Positions 7,586 to 18,186 are shown, counted from the stretch's first letter. The stretch is 64,000 nt of DNA from Dehalococcoidia bacterium (GCA_041649635.1 JBAZMV010000007.1:12693-76692), one strand, 5' to 3'. Translations and numbers: made by a program. The notes: generated from the sequence alone by a model not told the origin.

Positions 7586-8986
7586 ATGAAGAAGGTTCGA
7601 GTAGGGGCGGGGTCATCGGGTTGGCCCGACTATAAGGACGGCGCCCTCGATGTAGCTCAGAATGGTGATATAGATTACATAGGCTTCGACCATCTGGCCG
7701 AGTTGACCATGGCCATTATGCAGAACCAGTACAAGAAGGATCCCAAGCGAGGCTATATACCTGAAGTTGCACCACTAATGAAAAAACTGCTGCCCATCTG
7801 GAAGTCCAAGGACAAGCATTTCAAGATGGTCTCAAACGGCGGCGGCGCCAACCCGCCGGAGTGCGCCAATCAGGTGCTGCAAATCGTCAAGGACCTTGAC
7901 CTTGGCGGGATGAAGATCGGCGTCATCACCGGCGATACTATTCCTCTGGAGAAACTGGATACGCTTGCGAAGGGTGGCTGGAAGTTCAAGAACCTCGATA
8001 CAGGAGAGGTCGGATTGGACAAGGTGCGCGATAAACTGCTCGCCGCCTACGTCTATGTAGGGGCGGACAAGGTTATCGAAGCCTTCGATCAGGGCGCGAA
8101 CCTTGTCATAGGCGGACGCCTGTCGGACAACTCGCTGTTCATCGGTCCTTTCATGCACGGACTGGGATGGAAGTTCGACGACGATCACTGGGACAGGATC
8201 GGCTCCGGCGTCACCGTCGGACACATCATCGAGTGCTCAAGCTGGAGCGCGGGCACTTGCTCCAACCTATGGGAGGAGATAGAGTACCCCAAGGGCAACC
8301 CGGGATTCCCCATCGTCGAGATGTACGAGAACGGCGACTGCTACGTGACTAAGACAAAGACATCCGGCGGCATGATAAAGGTACTCACCGCGATGGAGCA
8401 TCTTGTTTATGAGGTGCACGATCCCCACAACTACATCATGCCCGACGGCATATCGGATATTACCGCTATAAATATTGCACAAGTAGAGAAGGACAAGATC
8501 AAGATAACCCGGGCAGGAGAGGCTCCCCGCGGCAAAGCGCGGCCCGAGAACCTCAAGCTGTGCGTGGCCTATAACGACGGGTTCATCGCCGAGGAGATCA
8601 CGGTCATCAGCGGGCCCAAAGTGTTCAAGATGGCGGACAAGGCGCATGACTTCGTAATGAAGCGCATGGATTACCTCGGATTGAAACCGAGAGAGGTACT
8701 ATGGTCACTCATCGGCTGGGATTCACTCACCGGACCCGCCTCCAAGCCGCGCCCCGACCTGGAGCATGAGCCGCCCGAGCTGGGTATACGAATCGCCATC
8801 AAGTGCGACACCAAGGAACAGGCGCGCGAATGCCGCACCGAGCTGGGACATATGTGCTGGGCATCGACCGGAGTGGGCACAGGCTTCACCAGCCCGCCCG
8901 ACATCCGCCCCATTTTCGCCCTATGGCCTACGCTTATACCCAGGGAAGAAGTGCCGCTGAAGCTGGACATGGTGGAGGTTAAATAA
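7586..8986 (+). CDS. AtuA-like (acyclic terpene utilization family, DUF1446) protein
   Basis: 466-residue protein matching the AtuA/DUF1446 family: an N-terminal AGSSGWPDYKDGA, DYIGFDHLAELTMAIM and KMVSNGGGANPPECA, then GGRLSDNSLFIGPF. AtuA was named from the Pseudomonas citronellol/geraniol (acyclic terpene) pathway, where its exact reaction is not established. The family is also found next to other acyl-CoA genes, so terpene use is not proven. AGGAGG lies just before ATG 7586. The stop overlaps the start of the next gene (TAATG), which encodes the domain that in AtuA of other species is fused at the C-terminus. Confidence 0.82.
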   Translation: MKKVRVGAGSSGWPDYKDGALDVAQNGDIDYIGFDHLAELTMAIMQNQYKKDPKRGYIPEVAPLMKKLLPIWKSKDKHFKMVSNGGGANPPECANQVLQIVKDLDLGGMKIGVITGDTIPLEKLDTLAKGGWKFKNLDTGEVGLDKVRDKLLAAYVYVGADKVIEAFDQGANLVIGGRLSDNSLFIGPFMHGLGWKFDDDHWDRIGSGVTVGHIIECSSWSAGTCSNLWEEIEYPKGNPGFPIVEMYENGDCYVTKTKTSGGMIKVLTAMEHLVYEVHDPHNYIMPDGISDITAINIAQVEKDKIKITRAGEAPRGKARPENLKLCVAYNDGFIAEEITVISGPKVFKMADKAHDFVMKRMDYLGLKPREVLWSLIGWDSLTGPASKPRPDLEHEPPELGIRIAIKCDTKEQARECRTELGHMCWASTGVGTGFTSPPDIRPIFALWPTLIPREEVPLKLDMVEVK

Positions 8987-9369
8987 TGGCTAAGAAGAAG
9001 ATTAAGCTGATGGACTTTTGCTGGTATCGCTCCGGCGACAAGGGCGATATAGCTAATATAGGACTCATAGCCAAGACACAGAAGGGATACGAGGTCATAA
9101 AGAAGGAAGTAACGCCGGAAAGGATCAAGGCGCACTTCAAGGACTGGTGCAAGGGCGATGTCATCATCTACCCGATGGATAACTTCTGCGCCCTTGAGAT
9201 CAACATGTTCGAATCCCTCGGCGGCGGCGCTACAAAGACGCTCAGGCTGGATCAGACAGGGAAGGCCATGTGCGTCGGGCTGGCGCGCATGGAAGTAGAA
9301 GTAGAAGAGAGCGACATCAAGGCTTTGACGGGCCCTCCGTACGACACGATGGCCAATCCCGAAGCATAA
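8986..9369 (+). CDS. AtuA-associated C-terminal-domain protein (separate subunit)
   Basis: 127-residue protein beginning MAKKKIKLMDFCWYRSGDKGD; the RSGDKGD motif is characteristic of the small domain found at the C-terminus of AtuA proteins. Here it is a free-standing partner, with its ATG overlapping the last base of the AtuA-like stop codon, which implies translational coupling and a stoichiometric complex. NFCALEINMFESLGGG marks the conserved centre. Function unknown beyond association with AtuA-type proteins. Confidence 0.8.
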   Translation: MAKKKIKLMDFCWYRSGDKGDIANIGLIAKTQKGYEVIKKEVTPERIKAHFKDWCKGDVIIYPMDNFCALEINMFESLGGGATKTLRLDQTGKAMCVGLARMEVEVEESDIKALTGPPYDTMANPEA

Positions 9370-9383
9370 TCTAGGAGAGTTTT

Positions 9384-10211
9384 ATGCCTTTAACAGGGCC
9401 GGACGTCCTTCTGGTTGAGAAGAAGGGCCACATAACGATAATTACGATCAATCGACCTGAGCGCAGGAACTCCATGAATCTTGACCTGTACGATTTGCTG
9501 GACAAGACATGGAAGGAATTCAGCGAGGACGATAACGCGTTCGTAGCCATACTGACCGCGGCCAACGATCCGGCCATCGAGGCGGGCAAGCAGGCCTTCT
9601 GCTCCGGCATGGATATGAAGGACCAAGCGGAGCGGGTGGCCAAGGACCCCGCTTACGACATAGTGAAGTTACGCCCGGGGGTTGTCGACGGAACGTACGG
9701 CACCCCCTTCGGGCACAACGTTACCAAGCCGGTCATCGGCGCGATTAACGGCGTGGCCACGGCCGGCGGCTTCCAGTTCAGCATGATGTGCGACCTTAAG
9801 GTGGCCGCCGATACGGCGCGCTTCGGCACGGGCGAGGTCAAGGTGGGTCGCGGCACACCGTGGGCGGTCCCGCTACTCTGGCAGATGCCGCTCCCTATCG
9901 CCTTTGAGATACTCCTCACCGGCAACCTGATACCGGCTAAGCGCCTGTACGACGTCGGCTGGATCAACCGCGTAGTGCCGCTGGACCAGCTGATGCCGAC
10001 TGCGATGGAGCTGGCCGAGACGCTGGCGGAGAACGCCCCGCTCTCGGTGCGATGTGCCAAGGAAGCGATGTACAAAGCCATGGACGTCGGGCGCAAAGCC
10101 GGGATCGATGCGGCCAAGATAATTTACGAGAAGGTTTACAGCAGCGAGGATGCAAAAGAGGGGCCTCGCGCTTTCGCGGAGAAGAGAAAGCCGGTCTGGA
10201 AGGGCCGGTAG
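9384..10211 (+). CDS. Enoyl-CoA hydratase/isomerase family protein
   Basis: 275-residue crotonase-fold protein acting on acyl-CoA in beta-oxidation-like steps. Visible are ITINRPERRNSMN, the oxyanion-hole strand AFCSGMDMKD and KPVIGAINGVATAGGFQF. Of the two Glu used by rat mitochondrial enoyl-CoA hydratase, the second aligns with the Glu of GEVKVG, but the first (GGCEL in typical hydratases) reads GGFQF, with Gln instead of Glu. Many crotonases with one Glu are isomerases or hydrolases, so hydratase activity is uncertain. TAGGAG precedes ATG 9384. Fifth gene of the operon. Confidence 0.87.
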   Translation: MPLTGPDVLLVEKKGHITIITINRPERRNSMNLDLYDLLDKTWKEFSEDDNAFVAILTAANDPAIEAGKQAFCSGMDMKDQAERVAKDPAYDIVKLRPGVVDGTYGTPFGHNVTKPVIGAINGVATAGGFQFSMMCDLKVAADTARFGTGEVKVGRGTPWAVPLLWQMPLPIAFEILLTGNLIPAKRLYDVGWINRVVPLDQLMPTAMELAETLAENAPLSVRCAKEAMYKAMDVGRKAGIDAAKIIYEKVYSSEDAKEGPRAFAEKRKPVWKGR

Positions 10212-10251
10212 CAAATACTATATTTACCCCGATTGAAGGGAAGGAGGATGC

Positions 10252-11397
10252 ATGGATTTTAGTTTCACAGAAGAACAAGAAATGTGGCGCACTATGATGA
10301 TGGACTTCACCGAGAAGGAAGCCGGACGGGAATATACCCGCATGTGCGACCAGGAAAAGCACTACCCGCAAGAGCTGTGGGAGGCCGGTAACAAAGAGGG
10401 ATTCCTCGGATTGCTCATTCCTAAAGAGTGGGGCGGCATGGGCTCCGGCGCCATTATGTACGCCATATTCATGGAGTGCCTGGCGAAATACAGCTACGAG
10501 ATGGCATCGCTGTTCAGCGTCCCCATGTTCTGCGCCATGAACCTAGTGGAGCACGGCACAAAGGAGCAGCAGGATCAATACCTGCCGCCATTCGTCAAGG
10601 GCGAGCAGAGGTTTTCCGTAGCGATAACCGAGCCCGAGGCCGGCTCCGATGCCTCAGCCGTTGCATGTCAGGCTGATGATAAGGGCGACCACTTCGTACT
10701 CAATGGCCAAAAACAGTTCTCCACCGCGGCGCACCTGCCAGGCAACATCGTCTTCATGGCAGTGAAGACCGATAAGAACGCCAAGCCCGCCCGAAACGGC
10801 ATCAGCGTGCTGCTGGTACCCAATGACGCCCCGGGCATAGAAGTAAAAAGATTGCCTCTAATCGTCAGGCGTGCTATCGGCACCTGCTCTATATTCTGCG
10901 GCGACGCCAAGATTCCTAAGAAGAATCTTGTTGGCGAGTTAAATGGAGGATGGCAAGTTCTCGTCGGCCACCTGGAGCTTGAGCGTCTTGCCGGCGCCGC
11001 GCCCAACGTAGGCGAGGCGCAGTGCTGTCTCGACGATGCCATCAACTACGCCAAGGAGCGTGTGCAGTTCGGCAAACCCATCTGCAAGAACCAGGGTATC
11101 AGCCATATGCTGGCCGATCTCCAGGCCCAGCTCGACGCCGTGCGCCTGCTCACCTACCGCGCGGCGTGGATGATAGACCAGAAGATACCATGCCGCAAAG
11201 AGGTTTCCATGGCCAAGATGATGGCCGGAGAGGTTTTCTATGCGGTGACAACGGCATCGATGCAGACCTTCGGCGGATACTCATTCCTTCCCGAGTCTGA
11301 CATCGAGCGCCACTGGAGGCTGTCTAAGATGTTCTGCATCGGCGGCGGCACAACCCAGATCCAGCGCATGATCATCGCCCGCGACCTGGGCATGTAA
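10252..11397 (+). CDS. Acyl-CoA dehydrogenase
   Basis: 381-residue FAD flavoprotein expected to introduce an alpha,beta double bond into an acyl-CoA. Family motifs are AITEPEAGSDASA, KQFSTAAHLPGN, YAKERVQFGKPI and MQTFGGYSFLPE. The Glu that acts as base in medium-chain enzymes (YEGTSQIQ) is replaced: the segment reads CIGGGTTQIQ. The alternative base position used by isovaleryl- and long-chain-type enzymes (Glu in a LERL motif) is present as LELERLAGA, so activity is likely, with a branched- or unusual-chain preference possible. AAGGAGG precedes ATG 10252. Last gene of the operon, 24 bases before a terminator. Confidence 0.9.
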   Translation: MDFSFTEEQEMWRTMMMDFTEKEAGREYTRMCDQEKHYPQELWEAGNKEGFLGLLIPKEWGGMGSGAIMYAIFMECLAKYSYEMASLFSVPMFCAMNLVEHGTKEQQDQYLPPFVKGEQRFSVAITEPEAGSDASAVACQADDKGDHFVLNGQKQFSTAAHLPGNIVFMAVKTDKNAKPARNGISVLLVPNDAPGIEVKRLPLIVRRAIGTCSIFCGDAKIPKKNLVGELNGGWQVLVGHLELERLAGAAPNVGEAQCCLDDAINYAKERVQFGKPICKNQGISHMLADLQAQLDAVRLLTYRAAWMIDQKIPCRKEVSMAKMMAGEVFYAVTTASMQTFGGYSFLPESDIERHWRLSKMFCIGGGTTQIQRMIIARDLGM

Positions 11398-11420
11398 TCT
11401 CTTAACAATCGCAAACGATA

Positions 11421-11451
11421 AAGGCGTGTCCCCGGGGACACGCCTTTTGTT
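11421..11451 (+). terminator. Rho-independent terminator of the 4.9-11.4 kb operon
   Basis: A perfect 13-bp-arm palindrome centred on CCCCGGGG (11421-11446), flanked by AAAA and TTTTGTTTTT, directly after the acyl-CoA dehydrogenase stop. Confidence 0.9.
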
Positions 11452-11492
11452 TTTATGCCATTGGACGTATGCGCCCTAATCCATCGACTCCC

Positions 11493-11520
11493 GTAGGGGC
11501 GGTTCGCGAACCGCCCCTAC
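11493..11520. repeat. Perfect 28-bp palindrome (REP-like)
   Basis: GTAGGGGCGGTTCG and its exact reverse complement meet with no spacer. No T-run follows. The outer GTAGGGGC is shared with the third unit of the repeat cluster at 4751-4771, indicating one dispersed family with variable cores. Confidence 0.7.
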
Positions 11521-11733
11521 ACCGATTCTAAAAGAGGTGTCCCCTGTTTACTCGCTTGGCGTGGTGTTCTTCACCGCGCCGGTACCGATATTGGTTGTTG
11601 AAGGTGAAGAACACCTTCAACAGCATTGCATCCTGACAATTGACGATTAGAGACTTAAGTCGCATACATAATCTCTAATCACATTTAACATATATAAGTG
11701 AAAGCAGACCGTCGTTACATCAGGAGGTGCGAC

Positions 11734-11952
11734 ATGGAAGAGGAACTAAGATTGCTGATAGATGAGATAAGGCCGGGATTACAGGCTGACGGCGGCGACA
11801 TTGAATTCATAGGCGTAAATGACGGCGTCGTCTCCGTGAGGTTGGTTGGTGCTTGCGGTCATTGTCCACTGTCTGCGGTAACGCTCAAGAACGGCGTTGA
11901 AAGATTCATAAGAAGGAGACTGCCAGAGGTCAAAGAGGTAGTGTCAGTATAA
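11734..11952 (+). CDS. NifU-like Fe-S scaffold domain protein
   Basis: 72-residue stand-alone NifU C-terminal domain that would carry or transfer an iron-sulfur cluster in the cytoplasm. The core is LQADGGDIEFIGVNDGVVSVRLVG-like (IRPGLQADGGDIEF seen), with the cluster-binding CGHC in GACGHCPLS. ATG 11734 follows AGGAGG (11722-11727); an upstream in-frame GTG at 11698 lies before that site. Single gene; the next gene converges on it. Such a carrier suits a genome rich in ferredoxin-type enzymes. Confidence 0.9.
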   Translation: MEEELRLLIDEIRPGLQADGGDIEFIGVNDGVVSVRLVGACGHCPLSAVTLKNGVERFIRRRLPEVKEVVSV

Positions 11953-11973
11953 AGCCAGGAGGGTTTAGCGACA

Positions 11974-12651
11974 TTAGATGACGAGCCTGTTCCCGTTCCT
12001 GTACAGCCAGCGCTTTTTCTCCTTGAAATCGGGCATCATGGAGATGACCTCCTGCCAGTAAGCGCGCGAGTGGTTCAGGTGCTTTATATGAGCCATCTCG
12101 TGTACGACGACGTAGTCGATGACGTCCCGGGGCGCCATCGCCAGACGCCAACTGAAACGCAGGCTGCCTCTGTTGTTGCACGAGCCCCAGCGTTTTTCCG
12201 CATTGGTTATGCATATCTTGCTGTACGGAATATTGTAAAGCGACGAATATTCCCGCACCCTCTTCGATATATATCTACGTGCGTACTCCCGGTACCACTC
12301 CACAAAAACATACCTCGCGTTCGATCGGTGTTCCTTCGACAATACGAACTTGCTTCCATCGAAAAGGAGCCGTGCACTCTCGATTCCATCGACGGATAGC
12401 GGATAGATCACTCCAAGATACAGGAACTTCTCTCCATCCACGAACTTCTTGGGCTCGGCGGGGATATCCATCTTATATATCTCCGCCCTCTTCTTCAGAA
12501 TCCAGCGCGTCTTGCTGTCGATGGCGCTCTGTATCGCCTCAATCGAAGACCCTTGCGGCACCCGCACCACCAGACTGCCATCCCGCTTTATCTCGACGCA
12601 AAACGTATTTCGCTTTGAGTGTATTATCTGATCGGCATTCGTCTGTATCAT
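11974..12651 (-). CDS. YgjP-like M48-type metallopeptidase (DUF45)
   Basis: 225-residue zinc peptidase-like protein of the YgjP/DUF45 family, biological substrate unknown. Motifs are EKRWGSCNNRGSLRFSWRL and the HExxH-type zinc site VVHEMAHIKHLNHS, with the third ligand region HSRAYWQEV. No signal peptide or membrane segment is seen, so it is probably cytoplasmic. It converges on the NifU-like gene with 21 bases between stops. Confidence 0.88.
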   Translation of the reverse strand: MIQTNADQIIHSKRNTFCVEIKRDGSLVVRVPQGSSIEAIQSAIDSKTRWILKKRAEIYKMDIPAEPKKFVDGEKFLYLGVIYPLSVDGIESARLLFDGSKFVLSKEHRSNARYVFVEWYREYARRYISKRVREYSSLYNIPYSKICITNAEKRWGSCNNRGSLRFSWRLAMAPRDVIDYVVVHEMAHIKHLNHSRAYWQEVISMMPDFKEKKRWLYRNGNRLVI

Positions 12652-12746
12652 ATGGCTTCCTACGCTATGCTAATCATACCCGACACCAAGCAGCAGCTAC
12701 AATATTCTAACGACATAACTTAGTAACTGAGATAAAAGTCACATAC

Positions 12747-12775
12747 TTGATACCCCCACATTTGTATAGTACAAT
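12747..12775 (+). promoter_or_regulatory. Putative katG promoter
   Basis: TTGATA (12747-12752), 17-base spacer and TACAAT (12770-12775), 70 bases upstream of the katG start. No convincing OxyR or PerR operator was picked out by eye. Confidence 0.55.
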
Positions 12776-12844
12776 ACAAGCCCTACAGGAGCATTTAGTA
12801 CATAAAGACGATAGAAAAATCAGACCAGAATAGGAGGTAAGTCG

Positions 12845-15040
<2,196 letters not shown>

Positions 15041-15132
15041 TCGCAATAAATCCGAAGATATTAGGACAGCGTCGTTATCGTTATAAGTAGAATATAATGG
15101 CACTAGAACAAAAATAACGAAAGGAGGAGATT

Positions 15133-15831
15133 ATGGCAGAAAAAGACGGCTGTGTCAAACCTGTGAAGGGGCCGCTCCTGCCCTCAGCCGAATCCACAAG
15201 TGGAGCGCAAGCAGCACCGGTGAAGGAGGTTAACAAGATGCAGGTACGTGTTGGCGGAGAAGCCATTGATTTCGAGGCCAGCGCCTTTATCGAGGGCAAG
15301 GGCTTCAAACCGGTCAAACTCTCCGATTATAAGGGCAAGTGGATAATCCTCTGTTTCTACCCGGGAGATTTCACCTTTGTTTGACCGACGGAACTGGCGG
15401 CGGTCGCCGCCATGTACAAGGAGCTTAAGAAGCTCGATGTAGAAGTCCTTTCGATGAGCACGGACAGCCGCTTCGTGCACAAGATGTGGCAGGAGGAGGA
15501 GCTGTCGAAGATGGTTAAGGGCGGCGTGCCCTTCCCCATGCTGACTGATGCGGGCGGCAGAGTCGGCACAATATACGGGGTCTACGATGAGTCCGCCGGT
15601 GTGAATATCAGGGGCCGTTTCATAATAGATCCGGATTTTAAGATAAAGGCCATGGAGGTGCTCACGCCCGAGGTGGGACGCAATCCCAAGGAGCAGATAA
15701 GGCAGATAAAAGCGTTTCAGCACGTGCGCGCCACCGGCGAGGTGATGCCTTCAGGATGGGAGCCCGGTCAGAAGACTCTGAAACCGGGGCCGGACCTGGT
15801 AGGTAAGGTCTGGAAGGTGTGGAAACCCTAG
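15133..15831 (+). CDS. Selenocysteine-containing peroxiredoxin (AhpC/Prx family); TGA at 15382-15384 read as Sec
   Basis: Thiol or selenol peroxidase reducing H2O2 and organic peroxides. The frame runs from ATG 15133 (GGAGGA upstream) to TAG 15829-15831 with a single in-frame TGA, at codon 84. The context is DFTFV-U-PTEL, exactly where other peroxiredoxins have the peroxidatic Cys (DFTFVCPTEL), and the frame is otherwise intact on both sides, so selenocysteine is much more likely than a nonsense mutation. A SECIS-like hairpin follows (separate entry). The usual resolving Cys motif (EVCPAxW) reads EVMPSGW, so the protein should work as a 1-Cys-type selenoperoxidase needing an external reductant. 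232 aa including Sec; the N-terminal 35 residues are an extension beyond the core Prx fold. Confidence 0.9.
15382..15411 (+). promoter_or_regulatory. Bacterial SECIS-like element for Sec insertion
   Basis: Starting 11 bases after the TGA, GGCGGC (15396-15401) pairs with GCCGCC (15406-15411) around the loop GGTC (15402-15405). A GGU in the apical loop about 17 bases past the UGA matches the spacing and loop type of known bacterial SECIS elements such as that of E. coli fdhF. SelB, SelA and tRNA-Sec genes are not in this window. Confidence 0.75.
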
Positions 15832-15884
15832 TAAGCGAATCCGTTACGTCGTCGACGATGTAACGATTCATCTACAAACGATAG

Positions 15885-15915
15885 AGGGGCAGTTGTGCAA
15901 ACTGCCCCTTCTTTT
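15885..15915 (+). terminator. Rho-independent terminator after the peroxiredoxin gene
   Basis: AGGGGCAGTT (15885-15894) pairs with AACTGCCCCT (15900-15909) around a 5-base loop, followed by TCTTTT. Confidence 0.9.
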
Positions 15916-15959
15916 ATTGACTGATCCCGGTTTTGCTGATAATATACGCCAACAAGCAT

Positions 15960-17339
15960 ATGGATAACCCGCTAATAAAAAATAAGAACCTTGGAATCGC
16001 CTTTCTCCTGGTAACGCTGGCCTACATTGATGCCGCCATCGCCGCCTTCCTCATCGGATGGGCTACAGGCGACAGGCATCCCATCCTCATCGCCTTCACC
16101 GCCGATATCGCGGCTACACTAACTATCTATGCATTGGCCCGGCTCTTCCGCAACGCCAGCTTCTACGACCCGTACTGGAGCGTCGCGCCGGTAGCTATAG
16201 CGGTGTTCTGGGTAACAACCTCTGCCGCGACGGTATCCTCCTGCCGCCCATGGATAGTAATCGCACTTGTAGTTTTATGGAGCCTGCGCCTCACCTGGAA
16301 CTGGGCGCGCGGCTGGCGCGGCCTGCAGCACGAGGACTGGCGCTACGCCGACATGCGGGCTAAATACAGCCCGAAAAAACGCTTCTGGATGGTCGAGTTG
16401 GTAGGCATTGAGCTAGTGCCAACGCTGGTAGTTTTTCTCGGATGCCTTTCCCTATATCCCGTACTCGCCGATGCGACGAGAACGCTATGGTGGCCGGACT
16501 ACATCGCAGCTATAGTCACCGCTGCCGCTATACTAATTGAGACCATGGCCGACGAGCAGATGCTGCGATTTGTTAAAACCAGGAAGCCCGGCCAGATTAT
16601 GGATAAAGGGCTGTGGAGATACTCCCGCCATCCCAACTACTTCGGCGAGATATCATTCTGGTGGGGGCTCTACTTCTTCGGTCTGGCCGCCAACCCATCC
16701 TACTGGTGGACCATAGCGGGGCCGGTCGCGATAACTATGCTGTTCCTGTTCATCAGCATACCCATGATGGACAAGCGCAGCCTTGAGCGAAGGCCGGAGT
16801 ACGCGGAGCATATGAAGAAGACATCAGCGCTGGTGCCACGACAAATTAGACAGCCAGACAAAAAACAAAATGACATAGGCCCATTTGAACCACTTGAAAC
16901 TGGTATGAGTTTTTTCCTTTTCTCAATAACGATAATTAGTATAGGTGATCAAGCTTCTTGGTGGATTCGACCAATGGAGGGACTAACCCTAGGATTATCG
17001 CTTTGCTTACTAGTTACGGTAGGACTGAACTACATAGACAAAGGACTACACTGTATAGGCAGGTTCTTTCCTAATAAATTAAATCCTCAAAGCTTCATTA
17101 TAAAGTTCCGAGAAATGGTAGGAAAATGGAATGACTATATACACCATTTGACTTCTCCCTCTTTGAAAATCATCTACGGAGCCCTTTTTATTGCATCTTG
17201 GTTTTTAATATTGACTGACATCAACTCAACCGGAAGAGCTATTATCGTATACATTGGGTTTGCTTGGTTTTTAATATATTCCATAAATTCATGGCTAGAG
17301 TTATTTGGTGTTAGAATTAAGAATACCAATAACGATTGA
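15960..17339 (+). CDS. DUF1295 (steroid 5-alpha-reductase-like) membrane protein with extra C-terminal membrane region
   Basis: Residues 1 to about 290 form a DUF1295 integral membrane protein related to steroid 5-alpha-reductase and isoprenylcysteine methyltransferase-type enzymes; the hallmark is GLWRYSRHPNYFGEISFWWG. The enzymatic role of DUF1295 is not settled. From about residue 300 an additional 160 residues with about four hydrophobic segments follow, and the DNA from about 16855 on becomes visibly more AT-rich than its neighbours, suggesting a fusion with transferred DNA. ATG 15960 has no clear ribosome binding site; a TTG at 15933 is an alternative start. It converges on the hydrolase gene. 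Confidence 0.75.
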   Translation: MDNPLIKNKNLGIAFLLVTLAYIDAAIAAFLIGWATGDRHPILIAFTADIAATLTIYALARLFRNASFYDPYWSVAPVAIAVFWVTTSAATVSSCRPWIVIALVVLWSLRLTWNWARGWRGLQHEDWRYADMRAKYSPKKRFWMVELVGIELVPTLVVFLGCLSLYPVLADATRTLWWPDYIAAIVTAAAILIETMADEQMLRFVKTRKPGQIMDKGLWRYSRHPNYFGEISFWWGLYFFGLAANPSYWWTIAGPVAITMLFLFISIPMMDKRSLERRPEYAEHMKKTSALVPRQIRQPDKKQNDIGPFEPLETGMSFFLFSITIISIGDQASWWIRPMEGLTLGLSLCLLVTVGLNYIDKGLHCIGRFFPNKLNPQSFIIKFREMVGKWNDYIHHLTSPSLKIIYGALFIASWFLILTDINSTGRAIIVYIGFAWFLIYSINSWLELFGVRIKNTNND

Positions 17340-17352
17340 ATACAAAGTTAGA

Positions 17353-18135
17353 TTACCCTAGCTCCCCCCTCACCAGCTCGTAGAACCTCCCCATGGCCTC
17401 TCGCTCGATCCACGGCAGGTGACCGCAATGCTCAAGCATGATGAAGCGGAAATCCCTGAGCACCTTTGAGAGGGGCTCGCGCACGCCCTGGGCGGGGTGG
17501 GGATCATGGTCGCCGTGGATGGCGATGACGGGGCATTTGATCCTCTTTCCCATCTTCAGAAGCTCGCCGCTCCTCCGGAGGTTCAAGGCATCGCGCCACA
17601 CGCCTTCGTGAATATCGAACCGCACCTCCAGAATCTCAGTATCGAGCGTTATCGGGTCATACGCATCGCCTCTGGTAAACAACTCGCCTAGACGTTTCAG
17701 CAATCTGTCCTTGTCACCAACAGTGTCATCGTTTAACTCTTTCACCAGCGAATACACCTCACGCTTGGCTTCCGCATCCAGACGGCTCAGTCGTGTCTTC
17801 TGTATGCCGGCGGCATAGCGGTCATCGAACACAGCGCTGCCCACCATGATTAGCTTTTTCACCAGCGCCGGATACCGAGCGGTGAAGATATAGCTGAGCA
17901 TAGCGCCCCATGACGAGCCGATGAGAACGATGGGAGGATTTCCATGCGTTTCGATTATGTCATGCAGCTCCGCGACCTGCCCGTTGAGCGTAGCCGCGGT
18001 CTGGAGCGGCTCGAGCACGCCGCGGTCGCGCGAGAGCTCGCGGGCCACCGGCGCCATCTGCCCGGGCGCGCCGGGGCCGCCGTGGATGACGGCTATACCG
18101 TAAGGGGCTGCGCCGTAGGTCCGCAGATTCTTCAT
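17353..18135 (-). CDS. Alpha/beta-hydrolase
   Basis: 260-residue hydrolase of unknown substrate. The oxyanion region AVIHGGPGAPGQMAP, the nucleophile elbow GSSWGAML (Ser), an acid segment HGDHDPHPAQG and the catalytic His in LEHCGHLPWIE make a complete triad. The HGGPG motif resembles prolyl iminopeptidase-type and related hydrolases. ATG 18135 is preferred (GGAG 8 bases upstream) over the earlier ATG at 18159. No signal peptide. It lies 51 bases beyond the aldolase gene on the same strand. Confidence 0.85.
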   Translation of the reverse strand: MKNLRTYGAAPYGIAVIHGGPGAPGQMAPVARELSRDRGVLEPLQTAATLNGQVAELHDIIETHGNPPIVLIGSSWGAMLSYIFTARYPALVKKLIMVGSAVFDDRYAAGIQKTRLSRLDAEAKREVYSLVKELNDDTVGDKDRLLKRLGELFTRGDAYDPITLDTEILEVRFDIHEGVWRDALNLRRSGELLKMGKRIKCPVIAIHGDHDPHPAQGVREPLSKVLRDFRFIMLEHCGHLPWIEREAMGRFYELVRGELG

Positions 18136-18186
18136 ACAGTCTCCGGTTCGATACCACAAACCCGATTAAGAAACGAACGAGGCCGT

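Larger units (their letters stand above)
11398..11733. other. Non-coding gap with terminator, palindromes and hairpins
   Basis: No gene is supported here. It holds the terminator at 11421, the perfect 28-bp palindrome at 11493, an 11-bp-arm hairpin (TGTTGAAGGTG at 11596-11606 with CACCTTCAACA at 11612-11622, loop AAGAA) without a T-run, and a 9-bp-arm hairpin GATTAGAGA/TCTCTAATC (11645-11653, 11672-11680) upstream of the NifU-like gene. A TTGACG at 11640-11645 may be part of that gene's promoter, but no good -10 is spaced from it. Confidence 0.6.

Noticed and set aside
15382..15384. Nonsense mutation splitting the peroxiredoxin into a pseudogene
   Set aside because: The TGA is exactly at the catalytic position, flanks are fully conserved and a SECIS-like hairpin follows; selenocysteine explains all of this.
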